From Paralvinella palmiformis (taxonomy: Eukaryota > Annelida > Polychaeta > Terebellida > Alvinellidae), in NCBI GenBank assembly GCA_025642065.1, contig JAODUP010000359.1, positions 329,501 to 393,500 on the forward strand: a DNA stretch of 64,000 nucleotides, in the 5' to 3' direction. The translations under genes were made by a program, and so were the position numbers. Each line of letters opens with the position of its first letter. Position 1 is the stretch's first letter. The notes under the pieces are model-generated. The model was not told the DNA's origin. It made no database searches and worked only from the letters and a program-made list of their open reading frames with translations. Of the stretch, positions 22,915-34,896 are shown one piece after another.

Positions 22915-24620
22915 TCGATTGTACAGGTTGACAATGTTACTTCCAATCAAAATGCAGCATTTTACCGCTTGGAGACTTAATCATTAAGAGAGCCATTCCG
23001 GTGCTCAGTAATATCTAAGGAATTACATAATTTCCTATACGTATACGCGCCCACGCACACAAACACACACCTTGTGGGTTTTATTTGCCAAGTACGAAAA
23101 GCAGATGTCCCGCTGAACAATAAGAAAATGGTAATCTATAAATTTATAATTGTATATGTGTAAATATATGTATCTATGGCTGTTATTACTCCTGACCCAG
23201 TGTCCATCGTGTGCGTGTGTCCCCCGTAAACACAGATTATGAATGTGCGTCGTGCCCGTGTTATTGGGAGTAACGACCTACTAAAGTGGTATACCACGTG
23301 CATTTACATAAACCAAGAACAAACGGTTAGACGTAAAAGAGTTTACGACTATTTCTCTTAAAGTATGATTTGCATCTCGCCGTTTTGGTTGGGTTTTTTT
23401 TTTTTTTTAGTTCAAACTGCTGCACCTTGGGTTCAACGAAATAAAGCTCATTAATTATTTGGTTCTCATTAATCTGTCAGTCTCATGGTCAACTCCGAGG
23501 CTGGGGAGTTCACTAACAATTTCAGCCGCAGACATTATAGGTTAGCCATTAATTTTCACCGCCCTTGAGCACGTTCAGTTTTCATTCATTATTTTAGGGA
23601 AATGGTCCGTCGTTAATGGCGGCCATCTTTTCTCGCCCTTTTCGCCAGCCTCCGAGTGGCATTCGGTATTTTACGAACGTTCGCCATTCTAACGAGGTTT
23701 CTCGTTACTTGGAAGAGTACATGAAGTCGTAAACGATTGGTCGATTTTCGGTATTTCTCGACGTGTTTTACTTCTGTAAATACATGACTTCGAAATCTCG
23801 GGCCGCGATTAATAGTCCACCTAGGAGTAAATATAACAACGACATCATGATTGTTGTTGTTGTTATGCAGTACATCTGTTTTATGCCCAATTAATTTAAT
23901 CCTTCCTTGACATTTTACACTGTAGAGGCAGTCAGAAGTTCCGAAGCTACTAAATATTCGCGCTCGTACCTCTTTGGAATAAGACGTATTCGGGCCTTTA
24001 ATTGAATGATTTCGTATGTTTTACAGTCTCTCAGATATATTTCGTTAATGGAGGTCTGGTCATTTAATCTCCTAGAGTTACACAGCCGTAGGGCTGAGGG
24101 TTTTTTTTATCGCGCGTGACCTATTACCTAATAGGTCACTGAACACGAACTCCACATATAATTATGTGTATGGTTTTCGGGTAAAAGGTATATGTGCAAA
24201 GAAACCAAATCCTGCTATTAAATAAAATTGGTCATTTATCAGAGAACTGAACCAAAATACTGACCTCATATATATATATATATTGTGTGTGTGTGTGTGT
24301 GTGTGTGTGCACTCATTATATTTCATTTAACCAAAATATGCTTTATCTCTTTGACCAAATAAATTAGATGTGGCTCTTTATTTATGGTCATTGTGTACAG
24401 TCAGTGGCGCTGTAATAGAGAGAGTGGTTCGTCCAGTCTAAACCGCATAACTGACAAGATTCTAAATAGAATTTTCCATAATTACTTATTATTAATATTA
24501 TATCTGGAAGTTTATTTGAGCGGTATCGTATGAAACGTGACTGAACATCCCAGAGATACAAGCGAAGCTAGGATTCGCTCTTCTTTGTCTTGGAGATTCA
24601 ACACTCTATACGAGCAGCTA
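22915..24620 (+). other. Unique intron stretch with clustered TAAT sites
   Basis: No transposon ends were seen. Between 23449 and 23635 there are several homeodomain-type cores (CATTAATTA, CATTAAT, CCATTAATTTTC, TTCATTA, CGTTAATGG) and a GGCCATCTT word like a YY1 site. TA/GT repeats lie at 24270-24310. It is a candidate noncoding regulatory stretch and unproven. Confidence 0.35.
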
Positions 24621-24626
24621 TTTAAT

Positions 24627-24816
24627 AATAATAATGTATATTTAATAAAGCGTCCTTACCAACAAGAGCCATTCAAATGCTCGCTGTACAAATAATATTT
24701 AATATAATAATACCCCAAATAATATGACAGTAAAAACCCCATAAGAAATTTAAAAGATAATTATTATATATCGGTGAAAGTGACCTTGAACAGGTGTGTT
24801 TTTAGAACATTTCCCT
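24627..24816 (+). repeat. Dispersed repeat family R1, copy 2
   Basis: This repeat shares the same word order as 2270-2440, including TATATTTAATAAAGCG, GAGCCATTCAAATGC, the block ending CCCCAAATAATATGAC, AATTTAAAAGATAATTATTA and GTGAAAGTGACCTTGAACAG. Its complement reads VLKTHLFKVTF near the end, LINE-tail-like. The segment at 32195-32330 has a related protein-like phrase (VLNTHLF) and may belong to the same superfamily. Confidence 0.7.
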
Positions 24817-25673
24817 GTTACACACTTTTCAAAAACTAAACGTGTTTGAGCCTTCGGATTAATGACTATAATCATATTAAGATTACCAAATCGCACTCCT
24901 GAGCGCACAGTCCATTGTATCAGAGTCTAGGACGCTTCGATGAATTGCGTGCAACATGACGCAATGAAAATGCACGGCGGCTTATAATGAGATGTTCGGA
25001 TTGCGCAATGGACACGCACCCTTCAGCTAACTTCCAGCCTTGACTGCAACAACGACAACAACAACAACAACAGAGCTAACTCGTGCACGGCCACTGTCAG
25101 CAGCCCGATCACGGCCGCTTTTACTGGCATTAAATTCCGGAAAGCCCGCACATTTCGCCGGCCGCATTATTATTAAACATGCGCCGGTGCCATTTTGCCA
25201 CCAGCTTTCGTTCGCCGGTGCCGCGCTGTCTAAGTCTATAGGCTAACGGCCGATCGTGTTTTGTCCGCTCTCGAACCCGTTCGACATAGCGCTGTGACTT
25301 GTACCGCCTTCCCTGCTTCAGATCAGATGTTTTGTCAACATTGTATCTGGTGGGCTCGCTCTCTCTCTCTATCTGTTTCTGTCTGCGTGTCTGAACGGAT
25401 GAGGAAGGTGGATTTGGATGCCTCCCGACGGCTGGCTGTCGGCATGGTTTTTAATTAATGTCAGCCGAAGTCTGCGTAATGTATAGATTTGATGGGCGGA
25501 GTTTTGCTTCGGGGGCGGGGGGTGGTTGTCGATGTTTCGGTTTAGCCGAACTCTTCCTGTTAGCTTTCGTTGGTATTTTAAAAATACGAAACGAAGCTTA
25601 TAAGTTGAGAAAACCTCAGATGTTACGAGTTGTTTAACCTTTGGAAGTGTTCGCATAGTGTTTAGATCATGCA

Positions 25674-25715
<42 letters not shown>

Positions 25716-27858
25716 TTTGTGCATGCATATGCACGCACACTGTGGACACAGCATAAAAGAATCGGAATCGTCTTCCTGAAGCAATTTACACATTTTTACA
25801 TACGCCTGTATTATAGTATATAGGCAACAAGCTGGCGGTTAGTTAAAAAAAATTACCAGAACATTAAGATAATATTAACAAAGCATTAACGGAGGCTCAA
25901 CAAAACATTAACAACGTATTAATAAAACACGGGCGAAAGAGTCATGGTTCGGGTAACACTGTTGAGATTATGGAACAGTTCGTAAATGCTTGCGTAAAGT
26001 TTTGTTAAATGTACTTATATGTGTAAATATGGCTGTTTTCTTGCGATAGGAGCCGGTCCCTTACTCGCTGGCTAACGCGCACACGGATGTAATCGGAAAC
26101 CGACGCTGGTTAACAATCTGATTACAAGTCCAGTTTGTAAACATTCGGTCTTTTTGCACTTTCTCGGGTTTGGTTCTTTGAACTTCCCTTTTTTGCCCTC
26201 CCGAGTCGTAAGTTCTGTTCTCGATTCTCGAACAGCCGCAAGGGGGCGCTTTTGCGGTAATTTTACATTTGAAGCTGTTTATCTATTTGGTACAGTTCAA
26301 ACATTGGCCGGCAGATATGAAACGGTAATAATGATGATGATGATGATGATGATAATGTCGATTCTTATGTCATCTGTTTTCGAAGACTAATTTACACTTA
26401 TCCGAGAATACAAAGTGGAATAAACCAATTCGACAGACTGTCTTAAACCGACGTTTACAATATGATGTAAAAACAACTCTGTTTATATAGAATATTTGTA
26501 AAAACAAGGTTTTTCCCATTTGTGGTGGTAAATGAAGTTTTCCATAGCACCAGGGTTAATGTGCGTTTTCACCAATTCTTTCTCTCATAATAATAATAAT
26601 AATAATTACGAACTTCTATAGCACCTTGTTTACAGAGGTTGGGCAATCTCGTAGTCAAGGTACAATGCAAAATTCGTCAACAAATGATGGTGTCGTCACC
26701 GTTGTCACCATTAGCATGGCTTGTTGAACATACATTGCGTCATCCTGGCTGAACGTTAAATGGGTGACTAAAATGAGACGGCTTTGGATGACTTATTATA
26801 TATTGTTGTGCCGATAACTCACACTTGAGTCATTCAATCTCATTAACAGAGCAGTTAGTTGCCTTCGGAGACGACATCGACCATCATTCAACCATCCACC
26901 CACTCTGTATTGAAGTTAATCCTTCTCCCTCAACGAATAGGGTCTTATCGGACATCGCCACTTGTTTCACTAATCGCGAACAGAGCTCAAGAGATTAAAG
27001 CAGCCTTTCGTGTGTTAATGAACCGTTTCCTCGGAAAAACAAACGTTTCTCAGCGAAATACTGTTTTGATTTGCCTCGAAATAGAGTCAACGTGTAACAG
27101 ACCTCGGAAAACTTGAGTTTCCCTTTTGAGACCCTGCACGCAGATCGTAATTATGCGTCCGGTGTTTATTTTTATTCGAGATTCGTAATAGTCGGTCGTT
27201 GGTCCGATCCAGTAATTGTACGCGCTCCTTTACGATACGATGTTACGGTAGCTCCAGCATGCTTCTGTTACGACGTCTTGGCGATCCAGAACTGGTACAG
27301 CTCATCGCCGGTCACGTTTACACGGTTTATTTATAGGGTGTAATGCCGACGTCGGCTTCTTTGAAGTGGTTGAAATGTGTCGGGTAATAAGTGTCCACGG
27401 GAAGTGTTGGGCTATGTCATCAAACAGATACCCGCGAAGATCGGCTTCATACGATGATGTTTATGCGCGTTTGTTTGTCCTCGTCACCTGTCAATTTTCG
27501 CGCTAACAAAAAATACGTTATCACGCGATGCGACCCTCGTTAAGCACCATCAGAACAGTACCGATTTGGAGGTGTCTGTTGTCATCACATTTCGGTTGAT
27601 TTCCTCGGGATTGGCCGTTTACAGGTAGAATAAACGTTGATGCGTTCATCGCATGCTATTCGCTTGTATGCCGGTGATGTGTTCGTTGTTTATGTGACTG
27701 CATCGTCGTCGAAATGTGTGTGCTCCGTATCTATTTTCGTGTGGCTGCGTCTTGTCACGTGGTGTTTATTTGTTTACGTACTGGCGAGGCGCAGTTTTCT
27801 GTTGATATCGGTATGCTGACCGCATTACGATGACCTGATTGTTGCGTTTGTGTTTCAG
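24817..27858 (+). other. LSM4: Unique intron stretch before the last LSM4 exon
   Basis: It includes a short (CAA)n run near 25046-25070, a TA/GT microsatellite (25672-25715), a (GAT)n run (26333-26355) and an AAT run (26588-26607). The parts 25080-25560 and 26900-27850 are CpG-rich and free of obvious repeats. No exon apart from the one at 27859 was recognised. Confidence 0.4.
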
Positions 27859-27953
27859 GAGCTTTTGGACGCGGTGCTCCCATCCGAGGAGGTCGGGGAG
27901 GACCGGGAGGTCAGATGCCTAAAGGGATAGGTAAAGGTCGCGGATCGAAATAG
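27859..27953 (+). CDS. LSM4: LSM4 last exon, RGG tail and stop
   Basis: This exon enters in phase 1 after TGTTTCAG. The single base carried from the previous exon completes a Gly codon, and 30 further codons and a TAG stop follow. The peptide is glycine- and arginine-rich (GAFGRGAPIRGGRGG, then PGGQMPKGIGKGRGSK), the expected low-complexity C-terminal tail of LSM4 with GRG/RGG sites for arginine methylation. Total visible protein is 123 residues. The in-phase join over 24.6 kb and the fitting tail composition make this the true 3' exon rather than chance; no other exon with such a tail occurs closer. Confidence 0.92.
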
Positions 27954-28510
27954 TGTCTTCGTGTAGTTAATTCGGTGTCGCGTGACTGAGTGCATGCGTG
28001 CGTGCGTGCGTGCGTGTGTGTAGTGTATGGACGCTTTCTTCAATGTTTACATCAGCATTGTGCATATTTAGCCTACAATCACTGCCTTTTTCGGTTACGA
28101 ATAGTCAATTTGTGTTTTGTTTGAAGAACGTGTCCCTTTCGAGTTAAGATTTTCACGACCTATCACTTAAGCCTGTTGTTTATTCTAATATTCGTTATTT
28201 CGATCGTTGATTTATTTCATGTCTCGTTGTGTATTTGTTTTAATTAGTAAAAGAAACTGTTACAGACCTTCTGCCATTACGGCACAAACAGTTATACAAG
28301 AACGCATTTATAATACCAATATCTCCGTACGTTTCTTTACAAATCATTAAAAAACTGTCCAATGTTTGTAATGTCGGTAATATGGTGTTGTTGTTGTTTT
28401 TCTTCCGTTCGTTTGTCTGTTTATTTGTTTGTTTGCTTGGAGAGTTAAATCAGTTCCATGGCAGCGGACGTGTACAGTAAAGTTTGTAATAAATATTTAA
28501 GAACTTGTGA
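27954..28510 (+). other. LSM4: LSM4 3' UTR (inferred)
   Basis: AT-rich sequence follows the stop. The first clear poly(A) signal is AATAAA at 28488-28493, followed by a T/G-rich stretch near 28515-28530. Transcript evidence is needed for the exact end. Confidence 0.55.
28488..28493 (+). promoter_or_regulatory. LSM4: Poly(A) signal AATAAA of LSM4
   Basis: A canonical hexamer 535 bases after the stop codon, with GT-rich sequence downstream. Confidence 0.55.
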
Positions 28511-28573
28511 TTAAGCTTCTCTTGTCTTGCATGACTATCCATACACATACACATAAAAGCTTATAGCCTCAGA

Positions 28574-28609
<36 letters not shown>

Positions 28610-30186
28610 CCCTCTTTGAAGCATTCACCAAACTAGTACAGCACTCGCCCAATGAATCTTACTTCAAATAGCCAAAAGTATAAAAAATATAAACAGTATT
28701 AAAACCCCTTTTTGAAATAACAATTTAATTACAGCCACTTTAAAGGCTATATGTGAGCCTGCAAAACTACATTAGTTCCAGCAGCCTCTAAACGGCTTAT
28801 TCTTTTGTGGTATACTTTTAAAAACTGAACTTCAAATTCTCACAATCATACTGCTCAAAATCGTCGCCTAACAAGCGTGGAACATCTTACTAGGTTCCTT
28901 TATGCTTTCAACTGTTTGATGTCACTGTTCCGGTAGTACAGTTGACAGTACACTGAACTACTAACTTCCTGATCGTAAAACCGAACCCAATTGTCACACG
29001 TTACATTTTCGAATCGGCTTCATCGTAAATATACTGACCGAACAACGTCACAGGGAAGTTGATGTAAATTTGGTTCCCAACGGTGTTCACTTCGCCTTAC
29101 CAGGTAAGAGAAAAGTAGACGTCACTGCTAAATGCTCGAACAAGGACAACCCTACCATAAAGAGACGGCATTCCGGTTTAGAACAAGTTGATTTAGCCCT
29201 GTAAGGCTAATTGGAAAAAGCTTATGACCAAAAAAATCATCCAGTTACCTGAATGTAAGGTATCCGATTTTTTTGGTTCGTGCGTTGAGGCGCCTTGGTG
29301 GCACGGTCGATAGAGTGCATCGTTGCAGACCTCCACGTCAGAGATCGAAGTTCTGGCATTTAGGTTAGATTCTTCCCTACAGCTCGTCACTTGGTTACAC
29401 AAGTCCCACGTTTAACCAGTTCCAGAAAAGTAGTTTCAATTAAATCAAGAATAATCTCTCAATACCCGAGCATGAAAATGGCGTGAACGCACCCCTTAAC
29501 ACAAGGAATAGGTTTGACACCAACTGGAACTGGCGATATCTTTGGCCGGGCTTCGTTGTTATTTATCGTGTGTGAAGGGATCCCCTTAATTTGGTAACGT
29601 TCATCTTTGATACGATTTGCCGATTGGTGTAGGTACTCTCATTGGTGACCGTGCAAGGACTTGACAGTTATTTCATAAAATGTAAATACACTTTAACAAT
29701 TCTTCAGTTTTTAAACTAATATCACTTATTTCGCTCATTGAATGATATAAATTAAGATTCAACATACAAATAGTAAGCCATTTGAATAATCAAAATGCAC
29801 CGTATCATATCCAAAATTAAGCGCCCTGCATAAAGTGAAAGATAATCATGAAATCCTCTAACACGGGTTATACCCCAAAGGCCTGGATACGTGCCTGGAT
29901 CCCAACGGACGTAGAGAATACACTAAACTAGTCCTATCTTTTTTCTAAAGCTCGGAGTTTACAATTAGCCCATTCTGTATTTCTGCATGTCTTAAGTGGC
30001 TACTGAAAGGAGGCGACACTAAATAATCCATTTAAGCCGATCTGGCATTAAGCCTTGCCAACAAGCTTCATTCATTAATTAAAATCATCGAATTTGTTTT
30101 TTCACGGTGCCCAAGATTCTAGAAGAGGTGTGTACATGGGCAAAGAACACCCCCCCCCACAAAACACACACAAACACATCCAGCGG
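28511..30186. other. Intergenic stretch
   Basis: A GT microsatellite lies at 28578-28607. A weak tRNA-like word set (29290-29350: GGTGGCACGGTCGATAGAG, then GAGATCGAAGTTC) could be an old SINE head. Nothing else is recognised. Confidence 0.4.
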
Positions 30187-30305
30187 TCCAGAATCAGAAA
30201 TGGCCAGGCTAGACAGGTGATATCATTGTCCTGTTTCCAATTTGACTGCTATCCAGAACCGGAAATGGCCAGGCTGGACAGGTGATATCACTGTCCTCTT
30301 TCCTT
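30187..30305. repeat. 65-bp tandem duplication
   Basis: Two copies of a unit holding TCCAGAAxCxGAAATGGCC, AGGCT and GACAGGTGATATCA lie 65 bases apart and differ by a few substitutions. Confidence 0.85.
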
Positions 30306-30466
30306 TGACGGAAAGCCGTGAGGAGGTGGAATGGTAAACCATCACCTCGCATGATGTTATGAACTTCATGAAATAGAAAGTCACCTGATGGCAACCAGAA
30401 TACTGTACTCAGCAGCTCGAGATATCCCAGTTGACTGATTACAGTCACGATATCTTGGGACGCCCC

Positions 30467-30565
30467 AATAGTCCCAAAGATTAGAACAGCCCGATGCAAA
30501 CTTCCAGATCTGGGATCGAATCTTTTTCATGGCTGTGATGTTTCCCTAGGGTGTCGCCACTCGGC
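30467..30565 (+). mobile_element. SINE family 2 copy
   Basis: AAAGATTAGAACAGCCCGATG, AAACTTCCAGATC and GGGATCGAATC give the A-box/B-box pattern. TTCCCTAGGGTGTCGCCACTC follows, as at 20727-20845. Confidence 0.65.
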
Positions 30566-30574
30566 CGTATATAA

Positions 30575-31774
30575 TAATGCGTGTTTATATAGCGCCAGAA
30601 CTAGGTTACCTTGTTCTGAGGCGCTAGTCAATATTATTATCCCCCGACTCAGACCCGTTTCCACCCAGCACCTATCTCAACTCCCAAGGGAGCATACAAC
30701 GCATATTGCCATTAAATGGTATACAGAACAATATTATCATCATGGTATACAGACCTATAACCCCTGTAGGAGTCATGACTTTCGAACCCACAGTTTCGGA
30801 AACGCATTGGAATCAGTGGAGAACTAACTAACTAGAACAATAGATATTGGATTTGGACGAGCAAAACGATTCTAGTTAACAGGATCTCTAGTAAAGTCCG
30901 TCCTTAATTAGTGATCACGTACGGCGAGTCTGTGCTACTATCCGCGTACCCAAACATTAAGTCCTGTAGACTGTAACCAAAGTTTGTAGTCAAAGCGGAT
31001 ACCCAATCAATCGTTAGACAACGAGTTCTAAAATAGTAGATTTCACCTTGTCAAGAAAGTTCCGTAGCAATATTCGGTTTGAAGACGAGGTCACCTTGAT
31101 CTGCCGATGTCTTTCCAGTCCTACTAGCTACAGCAATATACACAACCCTTTTCAAACATCTCTATGCCCCGTTGTTTACAAGTATCACGCATCTAACTAT
31201 CTGTGGGTTAGGTAGCTGTCGTATAACTATATATTTATATTCTACGATCAATTGTTATGTTGTCACGTTGATATTTTAGGGAAGAGATAAAAATCATTAA
31301 ATCATCATTTCCTTTTGTACATTATAATAGCATTATATCGATAATATCCTTTTGATTTATTAAACATGTCAGTAGTAATTATTGCCTTAATATTCACTAC
31401 ACATCTTAGCTATTATGTAATCCTTGAATTAACTTAGACTGTGCCCTTTGTTGAAGATTACGATATATATATATATACACACACACAGTTACTGTATGGC
31501 TACTGTAAGCGGCCCATCTATACTGAGCTCCAACGAGGCCCCACAAATGCGAGACCCTGCGATTCGATTCAGTTGAATGATTTATTTCGGATAATTCATT
31601 CCATAGTATATGCGGTATAACCCGTCACCAGTAAACCACAATAACTTAATCAGCGAAATGTTAAAATCTATTATTGTCCTGCTCCTCTGTGCCTAAAGGG
31701 ATTCCACCTGTCGTGTCTCGATAATATTACATTTACTAAACATCTATAGTCATTTAAAATTTATTTATTTTTAA
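30575..31774. other. Intergenic stretch with a dispersed-repeat-like start
   Basis: The first 130 bases (AATAATGCGTGTTTATATAGC and GTTCTGAGGCGCTAGTC) look like a dispersed repeat common in marine invertebrates, judged from memory only. The rest is AT-rich, with TA/CA at 31465-31488. Confidence 0.4.
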
Positions 31775-32048
31775 CAAGGTTCGCACAGGTCCTTGAAAAC
31801 CTGGAAAGTCTTGGAATTTGAAAATTTGGATTCCAGGCCTAGAAAGTTCTGGAATTTTTGTAGAGGTCCTTGAAAGTGATGGAATTTGGGCATATAAATC
31901 TTTATTTCTAATCATAAGCGTACATGAATTCAGTCGTTACACTTCTTCCGAAATATGGGTGTATCTTTGTGCGTTAACAGTTCGTGAAGACATTGGAAGG
32001 TCCTGGAAAGTCCTGGAATCTGAGATGTCAAAATGTGTACGAACCCTG
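31775..32048. mobile_element. MITE with TTCGyACA inverted ends
   Basis: The left end is CAAGGTTCGCACAGGTCC. The right end TGTACGAACCCTG complements to CAGGGTTCGTACA. The interior repeats TCCTGGAAAGTC and CTTGGAATTTG on both sides. Ends and interior together form a 274-bp fold-back element of a type widespread in aquatic animal genomes. The 125-codon frame starting inside it is a shadow. Confidence 0.7.
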
Positions 32049-32194
32049 TTTTATTCTGTCGGTAATGTTTCAGTGCTTCGATTAAAAGGATTTTCCAAAC
32101 TTACACTATTCAGTTTATTAGATCGTCCAATTCCTTGCCCTAACTTTGGAGCGATGTCCTATAACGACGGCGGACGTTTTGGCTTGAAAGTATA

Positions 32195-32330
32195 GTTCTG
32201 CATGGCTTCTCTTATTTTACCAATAAAGCCAACACTGAACAGGTGAGTGTTTAGAACAGATTTAATATTTTCTAAGAGACGATCCACTTCTGACCTCCTC
32301 CGATAACCTGTTCCATAGATTGGTATATGA
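32195..32330 (-). repeat. LINE-tail-like dispersed repeat
   Basis: Read on the minus strand, this gives RSEVDRLLENIKSVLNTHLF, of the kind found at the 3' end of some LINEs and in family R1. It is a short fragment only. Confidence 0.45.
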
Positions 32331-32810
32331 TCATCTAAATATACACAATGTACAAACACCGCATGATGGGAACCAGTCGCTTTGTTATCTACGGGAGCTA
32401 ACAATAAATAGTGTAAGTGCTTGGTCGGGAATGGTCATTGATAAATATAGCTGAGGTATGCATGTTTACTTCATCGAAGGCAATTCGCTCGCCTCTGAAG
32501 ATGAGGAATACGTTTCTGGTTTAGTTACTTAGGTATTTGTCTTCTGATAATTAGTGTTTAACATATTCAGATTTATATCCACCTGAACACCTTGAATAAA
32601 CCATAAATGAGATACTTTCAAATATTAAAGCTGCCGCATCTCCCGATGTGTCCAAACTGGGGTCTTGTTGGGTTTTTTTTTTGGCAACAAACCCTATCGT
32701 ATTTATCAAGGAATTATTTCGGTTCTCCTAAACTTACCTAGATGATACAAAGAGACGGAACATACAAAACGATTCATCGTATCATCGCCCCCCAAACGAT
32801 GAAACTATTG

Positions 32811-32987
32811 TTGTTTTACAGCCAATGTTATGTCCAAAGTAGGCTAAATAGGCTGAGCGACCTCCAACGGTAATGAGGCGAAATAAAAGGCGAAACGCTC
32901 TTTTGACATAGCCCGTCCGGGGTTGGAATCCAGACACTATAGATCTGAGGCCAACCGCACTCCCAGTTATGCCATGGAGGCGCGCTC
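32811..32987 (-). mobile_element. SINE family 1, diverged minus-strand copy
   Basis: From tail to head: TGTTTTACAGCCAATG, AGTAGGCTAAATAGGCTGAGC, GACCTCCAACGGTAATGAGG, an inverted B box (GGGTTGGAATCC) and an inverted head ending CCATGGAGGCGCGCT. Confidence 0.8.
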
Positions 32988-33185
32988 TACCCAAATGATG
33001 AAATTAAATTTTCCGACAACGTGTTGGAGCTGTCAAAATCCGACTTAGTTCGAATCTAATCACGTCATAATCTGTTTAATAAATAACTCAATATCCAGTA
33101 TGTCTTTCTGTGGGCGATTCGAGCCGATTTCCGATGCTGCTTCGTCGGGACAATGCATTATCGGGACAATCCGGTTTATTACACC

Positions 33186-33371
33186 CAGTAGCGTGCAGAA
33201 ATTTGGGGGGGGGGGCAGGGGAACGACGGCCCCGGGCAACCACCTCAAGGGGGGGAACCGATCAAAGAGTGATGGCTTATATTTGATTTAAATAAAACGT
33301 TTATTTCATCCGTTTTTACATATTTAAGATGTCTTCATTTCTCACACTTATCAGCACTATCCCCCCCCCCC
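33186..33371. other. G-rich and C-rich stretch before the minisatellite
   Basis: A G-run (33206-33216), a second G-run (33249-33255) and a C-run (33361-33372) flank AT-rich DNA. The phrase GTAGCGTGCAGAAATTTGGG looks like the end of a dispersed element. Confidence 0.4.
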
Positions 33372-34896
33372 CATACAATCAAGGAGATCCCGGACATCAC
33401 CAAAACTCAGCACTAGCCCCTATACAATCAAGGAGTCGGAGTTGATCCCGGGCATCACCAAAACTCTGCACTAGCCCCTATACAATCAAGGAGTCGGAGT
33501 TGATCCCGGGCATCACCAAAACTCTGCACTAGCCCCTATACAATCAAGGAGTCGGAGTTGATCCCGGGCATCACCAAAACTCTGCACTAGCCCCTATACA
33601 ATCAAGGAGTCGGAGTTGATCCCGGGCATCACCAAAACTCTGCACTAGCCCCTATACAATCAAGGAGTCGGAGTTGATCCCGGGCATCACCAAAACTCTG
33701 CACTAGCCCCTATACAATCAAGGAGTCGGAGTTGATCCCGGGCATCACCAAAACTCTGCACTACCCCCTATACAATCAAGGAGTCGGAGTTGATCCCGGG
33801 CATCACCAAAACTCTGCACTAGCCCCTATACAATCAAGGAGTCGGAGTTGACGGGCATCACCAAAACTCTGCACTAGCCCCTAACAATCAAGGAGTCGGA
33901 GTGAACCCGGGCATCACCAAAACTATGCACTAGCCTATTAAATCAAGACGTTGATCACCGGTTTTACAACTTTAGACTGTCTATCAATCAGGATCGGAGT
34001 TGATCCCGGGCATCCCAAACTCTGCACTAGCCCCTCATACAATCAAGGAGTCGGATGACCCGGGCATCACCAAAACTCAGCACTAGCCCCTATACAATCA
34101 AGGAGTCGGAGTTGATCCCGGGCATCACCAAAACTCTGCACTAGCCGCTATACAATCAAGGAGTCGGAGTTGATCCCGGGCATCACCAAAACTCAGCACT
34201 ACCCCTATACAATCAAGGAGTCGGAGTTGATCCCGGGCATCACCAAAACTCTGCACTAGCCCCTATGCAATCAAGGAGTCGGGGTTGATCCCGGGCATCA
34301 CCAAAACTCAGCACTAGCCCCTATACAATCAAGGAGTCGGAGTTGATCCCGGGCATCACCAAAACTCTGCACTAGCCCCTATACAATCAAGGAGTCGAAG
34401 TTGATCCCGGGCATCACCAAAACTCTGCACTAGCCCCTATACAATCAAGGAGTCGAGTTGATCCCGGGCATCACCAAAACTCTGCACTAGCCCCTATACA
34501 ATCAAGGAGTCGGAGTTGATCCCGGGCATCACCAAAACTCTGCACTAGCCCCTATACAATCAAGGAGTCGGAGTTGATCCCGGGCATCACCAAAACTCTG
34601 CACTAGCCCCTATGCAATCAAGGAGTCGGGGTTGATCCCGGGCATCACCAAAACTCTGCACTAGCCCCTATGCAATCATGGAGTCGGAGTTGATCCCGGG
34701 CATCACCAAAACTCTGCACTAGCTCCTATACAATCAAGGAGTCGGAGTTGATCCCGGGCATCACCAAAACTCAGCACTACCCCCTATACAATCAAGGAGT
34801 CGGAGTTGATCCCGGGCATCACCAAAACTCTGCACTAGCCCCTATACAATCAAGGAGTCAGAGTTGAACCCGGGCATCACCAAAACTCTGCATACC
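33372..34896. repeat. 58-bp minisatellite, about 26 copies
   Basis: The unit is 58 bp and contains CCCCTATACAATCAAGGAG, TCGGAGTTGATCCCGGGC and ATCACCAAAACTCTGCACTAG. I counted 26 occurrences of the GGGCATCACC core or a variant of it. The units are almost identical on both sides, while 33840-34060 is decayed, with a broken unit near 33945-34000. Variants (CTCAGCAC for CTCTGCAC, TATGCAATC for TATACAATC) recur in non-adjacent units. There are no unique spacers, so it is not a CRISPR-type array. Confidence 0.97.

Larger units (their letters stand above)
3245..27858 (+). other. LSM4: LSM4 last intron, 24.6 kb
   Basis: This phase-1 intron runs from donor GTAGGT to acceptor TTTCAG. It is very long for a small housekeeping gene whose other visible intron is 0.9 kb. 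It contains SINE family 1 copies or fragments at 5651, 8896, 13477, 13981, 14147, 18670, 20489, 21771, 22576 and 22691; SINE family 2 copies near 4998, 5199, 20176 and 20727; a TTAA MITE at 18051; and dinucleotide repeats. Several kilobase stretches with none of these are described separately. No internal exon was recognised, although alternative exons cannot be excluded by eye. Confidence 0.85.

Noticed and set aside
31818..32195. 125-codon plus-strand frame
   Set aside because: It lies mostly in the fold-back MITE at 31775-32048.
33372..34896. CRISPR-like direct repeats
   Set aside because: The 58-bp units abut with no unique spacers and the genome is animal; this is a minisatellite.
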